Made by a program: the position numbers and the translations under genes. Below the pieces are notes generated by a model that had not been told where the DNA came from, did not search any database, and was given only the letters and a program-made list of their open reading frames with translations. Source: Mycolicibacterium frederiksbergense (GTDB lineage: Bacteria; Actinomycetota; Actinomycetes; Mycobacteriales; Mycobacteriaceae). From it: DNA of 64,000 bases. This document shows positions 61,050-64,000 of this stretch, piece by piece (position 1 is the stretch's first letter; every line of letters begins with the position of its first letter). The stretch is from positions 5,130,249 to 5,194,248 of the forward strand of contig NZ_CP038799.1 of the NCBI RefSeq assembly GCF_012223425.1. The letters are read 5' to 3'.

Positions 61050-63170
61050 TCACGTTTCCATCGTCCGTACCTGGCTTTTCATTACTTCGGCCAGCGCGTT
61101 GGCGCGCGGGTCGGCGAAGATGTCCTCGACGCGCAGCCGTCGGCCGTCCGGGCCGGCCAGCGGCACCCGCCAATTCGGGTACTCATCGGTGGTGCCCGGC
61201 TGATTCTGGGCCCGGACATCGCCGACCGCGTCGGGCAGCGCCAAGGCAAGCAGCTTGGACGGTGTACGCCCCAAGTAGGCGTACAGACCGCGGATCATCT
61301 CGTCGATACCGGGGTCCGCGCCGACGAGCCCGAGCCGCTGCAGCTCTGCCAGCCAGGCCGCCTGCTCGGCGCGGTCGGCGGCGAGTTCCTCCTCGGCCGG
61401 CCGGGTCAGCAGGCCCAGTTCCTCCCGCAACCGGATGTGCTCGCCGGCCAGATATCCGGCCGTGGGCGGCAGATCGTGGGTGGTCACCGAGGACAGGCAG
61501 GCCTCCCGCCACCGGTTGGCGGGCAGGGGCTTGTCCGGTTGCCCCCACTCGCGGTCACGTTCGAACCACAGGATGGAGGTGCCGAACAGTCCGCGTTCGC
61601 TCAGGTAGTCACGCACCCACGGCTCGACGGTGCCCAGGTCCTCGCCGACCACGACCGCACCGGCACGCATCGCCTCCAGCGCCACGATGCCGATCAGCGC
61701 GTCGTGGTCGTACCGCACGTAGGTGCCCTCGGTCGGCGCGGCGCCCTGGGGGATCCACCACAGCCGGAACAGTCCGATGATGTGGTCGATGCGCACGCCG
61801 CCCGCGTGCCGCAGCACCGCCTCGACCAGCGCGCGGAACGGCGCGTACCCGGACTTCTCCAGCTGATCGGGCCGCCACGGGGGTTGGGACCAGTTCTGGC
61901 CGAGCTGGTTGTACTCGTCCGGTGGCGCGCCGGCACTGACGCCGAGGGCCAGCACGTCCTGCAGCGCCCAGGAGTCGGCGCCGTTGGGATCCACCCCGAC
62001 CGCCAGGTCGTGCATGATGCCCAGCGACATCCCGGCCTGGATCGCCGTGGCCTGCGCCGCTGTCAGTTGGTCGTCCAGCAGCCACTGCAGCCAGCGGTGG
62101 AAGTCCACGGCCTCGGCGTGGCCGGCGGCGAACTCCGCGACGGCCGGGGCATCCGGATGGGTCAGCGGCTCGGGCCAGCGGTGCCAGTCCGAGCCGTGCA
62201 CCTCGGCCAGCGCGCACCAGACGGCGAAGTCGTCGAGGCTGCGTCCGGCACGGTCCAGGAATGCGGCGTAGGCGAGTTCGCGGCCCGCCGAGCGCGGTAC
62301 CCGGTACAGCTGCTTGAGGGCGGCCCGCTTGACCTTCCACGCGGCGTCGCGGTCGATCCCGTCGTGCCGGCGCGCGCGGGCGGCGAGATCGGCGCGGGCC
62401 TTGCGCAGCGGCCCGCGCTTGCGCAGGTGGGCGTATTCGGGGACGGCCTCGACCCGCAGGTAGAGCGGGTTGACGAACCGGCGGGAGGTCGGCAGGTAGG
62501 GCGACGGTTCCATCGGCGCGACCGGCGCGGCGGCGTGCAGCGGGTTCACCAGGATGAACCCCGCACCGTGCCGGGCTGCTGACCAGACCGCCAGGTCGGT
62601 CAGATCGGTCAGATCGCCGGTGCCCCAGGAATTTTCGGAGGTGACGCTGTACAGCTGGGCGGCCAGGCCCCATTGCCGTGTGGTCGGCGCGGCCAGCGTG
62701 GCGGGCGCGACGATGAGGGTGGTGCTGATGTCGAGCTGGCCGGCCTGAGCGTGCAGCCGGTGATAACCGGGTGGGAGGTCCGCGGGTAGTTCGAAAGTGG
62801 CTTCCCCGATCAGCCTGCCGTCCAGATCATATGGGGGACGGTTGTTTTCGAGCTGGCGTAGCCCGGTGCGCACCGATCCGTCCTCCAGTCGGATCCACAG
62901 CCCGACCGGGTCGCCGTGGGTGACGTGCACCCAGAACGAGGACGCGGTGCCGCAACGCGCCACGACGGTCGGGGGCAGGGTGAAACCCCAGTGCTCACGG
63001 TCGTGGTTGCGGGCGGCCTCGTCGCGTTCGGCCGCGGAGCCGGCCGGCACGCCGAGCGAGGCCAGCACCCCGATCAGGGTGTGCTCCGGGACCGGAACCC
63101 GGTGCCCCCGCCAGTCGATGAAATCGGTCGCCACCCCGTACCGCTGTGCGAGGTCGGCAAGTTCGGTCAT
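61050..63170 (-). CDS. malQ: 4-alpha-glucanotransferase (amylomaltase)
   Basis: The 706-residue protein is a MalQ of the high-GC type with an N-terminal extension (about 1-150: DLAQRYGVATDFIDWRGHRV, APTTRQWGLAAQLYSV) before the glycoside hydrolase family 77 barrel. Motifs are SENSWGTGDLTDL, LVNPLHAAAPV, PYLPTSRRFVNPLYLR, the catalytic Asp in GGVRIDHIIGLFRLWWIP, VVGEDLGTVEP with the acid Glu, and TTHDLPPTAGYL. It transfers glucan segments in glycogen or maltodextrin metabolism. ATG 63170 (MTELADLAQR) is used; a longer frame would overlap the MFS gene. Confidence 0.93.
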   Translation of the reverse strand: MTELADLAQRYGVATDFIDWRGHRVPVPEHTLIGVLASLGVPAGSAAERDEAARNHDREHWGFTLPPTVVARCGTASSFWVHVTHGDPVGLWIRLEDGSVRTGLRQLENNRPPYDLDGRLIGEATFELPADLPPGYHRLHAQAGQLDISTTLIVAPATLAAPTTRQWGLAAQLYSVTSENSWGTGDLTDLTDLAVWSAARHGAGFILVNPLHAAAPVAPMEPSPYLPTSRRFVNPLYLRVEAVPEYAHLRKRGPLRKARADLAARARRHDGIDRDAAWKVKRAALKQLYRVPRSAGRELAYAAFLDRAGRSLDDFAVWCALAEVHGSDWHRWPEPLTHPDAPAVAEFAAGHAEAVDFHRWLQWLLDDQLTAAQATAIQAGMSLGIMHDLAVGVDPNGADSWALQDVLALGVSAGAPPDEYNQLGQNWSQPPWRPDQLEKSGYAPFRALVEAVLRHAGGVRIDHIIGLFRLWWIPQGAAPTEGTYVRYDHDALIGIVALEAMRAGAVVVGEDLGTVEPWVRDYLSERGLFGTSILWFERDREWGQPDKPLPANRWREACLSSVTTHDLPPTAGYLAGEHIRLREELGLLTRPAEEELAADRAEQAAWLAELQRLGLVGADPGIDEMIRGLYAYLGRTPSKLLALALPDAVGDVRAQNQPGTTDEYPNWRVPLAGPDGRRLRVEDIFADPRANALAEVMKSQVRTMET

Positions 63171-63236
63171 GCCCGCAATCTTGCCGGATCCGCCGGCGCA
63201 TCGCTGTCCGCCCAGCGACCAGTACTGTCTGCGGGC

Positions 63237-64000
63237 ATGGTTTCCGGACCGATCGACACCGTGCGGGACCGGCGGGCCCGGGTCGCGGTCGGCGCCCTGT
63301 TCCTCACCAACGGCGCGGTGTTCGCCAATCTGTTGCCCCGCTACCCCGAGATCAAGACCGATCTTGCGTTGACCAATGCCGAGTACGGCGCCGTCGCGGC
63401 CGCCTTCCCCACCGGTGCGTTGGTCGCCGGTCTGGCCGCGGGCATGGTCATCCGCCGGCTCGGCTCGGCGCGTGCCGCGGTCAGCTCGACGGTGATGCTG
63501 GCCGTGCTGCTCGTGGTCGCCGGCTATGCGAGCGGCCCGGCCGTGCTGGCGGCCGCCCTTTTCCTGGGCGGGGCCTGCGATGCGGTCACCGATGTGGCGC
63601 AGAACGCGCACGGTCTGCGCGTCCAGCAGCGCTACGGGCGGTCCATCATCAACTCGCTGCACGCGGTGTGGGCCGCCGGTGCGATCCTGGGCGGGATGAT
63701 GGGGGCGGGCGCCATCGCGCTGGGCATCGACCGGGGACCTCACCTGGCCATCTCGGCGGCGCTGTTCGCGGCGGTGGCGCTCGCCGCGTATCCGTTCCTG
63801 CTGCCCGGGCCCGATCGCGCCGAGGGCGAGACATCGCCTACCGGGTCGGGGTTCCGTGCGGGTCTCGCCGTCTACGCCGTGCTGGCGGCGCTGATCGCGA
63901 TGGCCATCGCCGGTGCGGTGATCGAGGATGCCGGGAGCACCTGGGCCACCCTCTACATGCGCGACGGTGTCGGGGCGCCGCCCGCGGTCGCGGTGTCCGG
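63237..64000 (+). CDS. MFS transporter, partial (cut by the window end)
   Basis: The first 254 residues are present. Hydrophobic helices begin at VAVGALFLTNGAVFANLLPR. The pattern AEYGAVAAAFPTGALVAGLA, GMVIRRLGSARAAV (an MFS loop 2-3 motif) and SIINSLHAVWAAGAILGGMM resembles sugar/fucose-type or Bcr-type MFS proteins with a CDAVTDVAQNAHG segment in helix 4. ATG 63237 (MVSGPIDTVRDRRARVA). It is divergent from malQ across 66 bp, so a carbohydrate cargo is possible. Confidence 0.88.
   Translation, partial: MVSGPIDTVRDRRARVAVGALFLTNGAVFANLLPRYPEIKTDLALTNAEYGAVAAAFPTGALVAGLAAGMVIRRLGSARAAVSSTVMLAVLLVVAGYASGPAVLAAALFLGGACDAVTDVAQNAHGLRVQQRYGRSIINSLHAVWAAGAILGGMMGAGAIALGIDRGPHLAISAALFAAVALAAYPFLLPGPDRAEGETSPTGSGFRAGLAVYAVLAALIAMAIAGAVIEDAGSTWATLYMRDGVGAPPAVAVS

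Overview
The window looks like chromosomal DNA of a fast-growing mycobacterium (Mycolicibacterium-like). The evidence is uniformly high GC, a mycolic-acid-type cyclopropane synthase, a long 763-residue type 2 isocitrate lyase, an MCE protein, DUF732 and DUF7159 secreted or membrane proteins, a PknH-type sensor lipoprotein, a PknF/PknI-like Ser/Thr kinase, a Gly-rich PGRS-like protein, an F420-type nitroreductase-like protein and many TetR regulators. This assignment rests on gene families seen in translation, not on a database search.

Region 1 (1-19,000) is the accessory part. It opens with the tail of a membrane protein, a convergent iron-sulfur photolyase and a tRNA-Pro(GGG) with a strong terminator. 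Two apparently identical 1430-bp IS1081-like IS256-family elements (2039-3468 and 16551-17980, same orientation) bracket about 13 kb. That interval carries an LLM-class flavin monooxygenase, a frameshifted SDR, an ANTAR-domain protein, an HPII-type catalase whose C-terminal domain is cut off by one in-frame stop, an aldo/keto reductase, ACC deaminase (acdS) divergent from a TPP enzyme of the acetolactate synthase family, a TetR, a cyclopropane synthase, a membrane GGDEF protein and a Ddn-like protein. The second IS copy sits inside an IS110-family recombinase gene. Removing the IS and one copy of its 8-bp target duplication restores that reading frame exactly. The IS110 leader folds on paper into a closed multi-hairpin structure that includes the start codon.

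Region 2 (19,000-30,250) holds envelope and secreted functions: a membrane metallophosphoesterase, a tiny zinc-ribbon protein, a zeta-toxin/ParD-like toxin-antitoxin pair, a lytic transglycosylase lipoprotein split by an in-frame TAG, a secreted phosphodiesterase-like protein with a Ser-rich linker, an M15-like secreted hydrolase, the PGRS-like protein and a large lipoprotein with phytase-type esterase-like domains.

Region 3 (30,250-44,330) is mostly core metabolism: isocitrate lyase, DUF4267 protein, MFS and sodium:alanine transporters, PknH-type sensor lipoprotein, acyltransferase, Tex, an orphan frameshifted MceA-like gene, and an acyl-CoA dehydrogenase divergent from its likely TetR.

Region 4 (44,330-64,000) has a DUF7159 protein, a tightly coupled four-gene Rieske oxygenase operon divergent from a TetR, a methyltransferase/SRPBCC pair, a carotenoid oxygenase with twin operators and a divergent TetR, an acyl-CoA synthetase with its own operator-like palindrome, several small secreted mycobacterial proteins, a SGNH hydrolase, a NUDIX hydrolase, a Ser/Thr kinase, the glucanotransferase MalQ and the start of an MFS transporter.

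Four genes carry single-base-scale lesions (SDR frameshift, katE stop, transglycosylase stop, mce frameshift). From the sequence alone I cannot tell real decay from assembly error. I saw no CRISPR array, no rRNA and no phage integrase.
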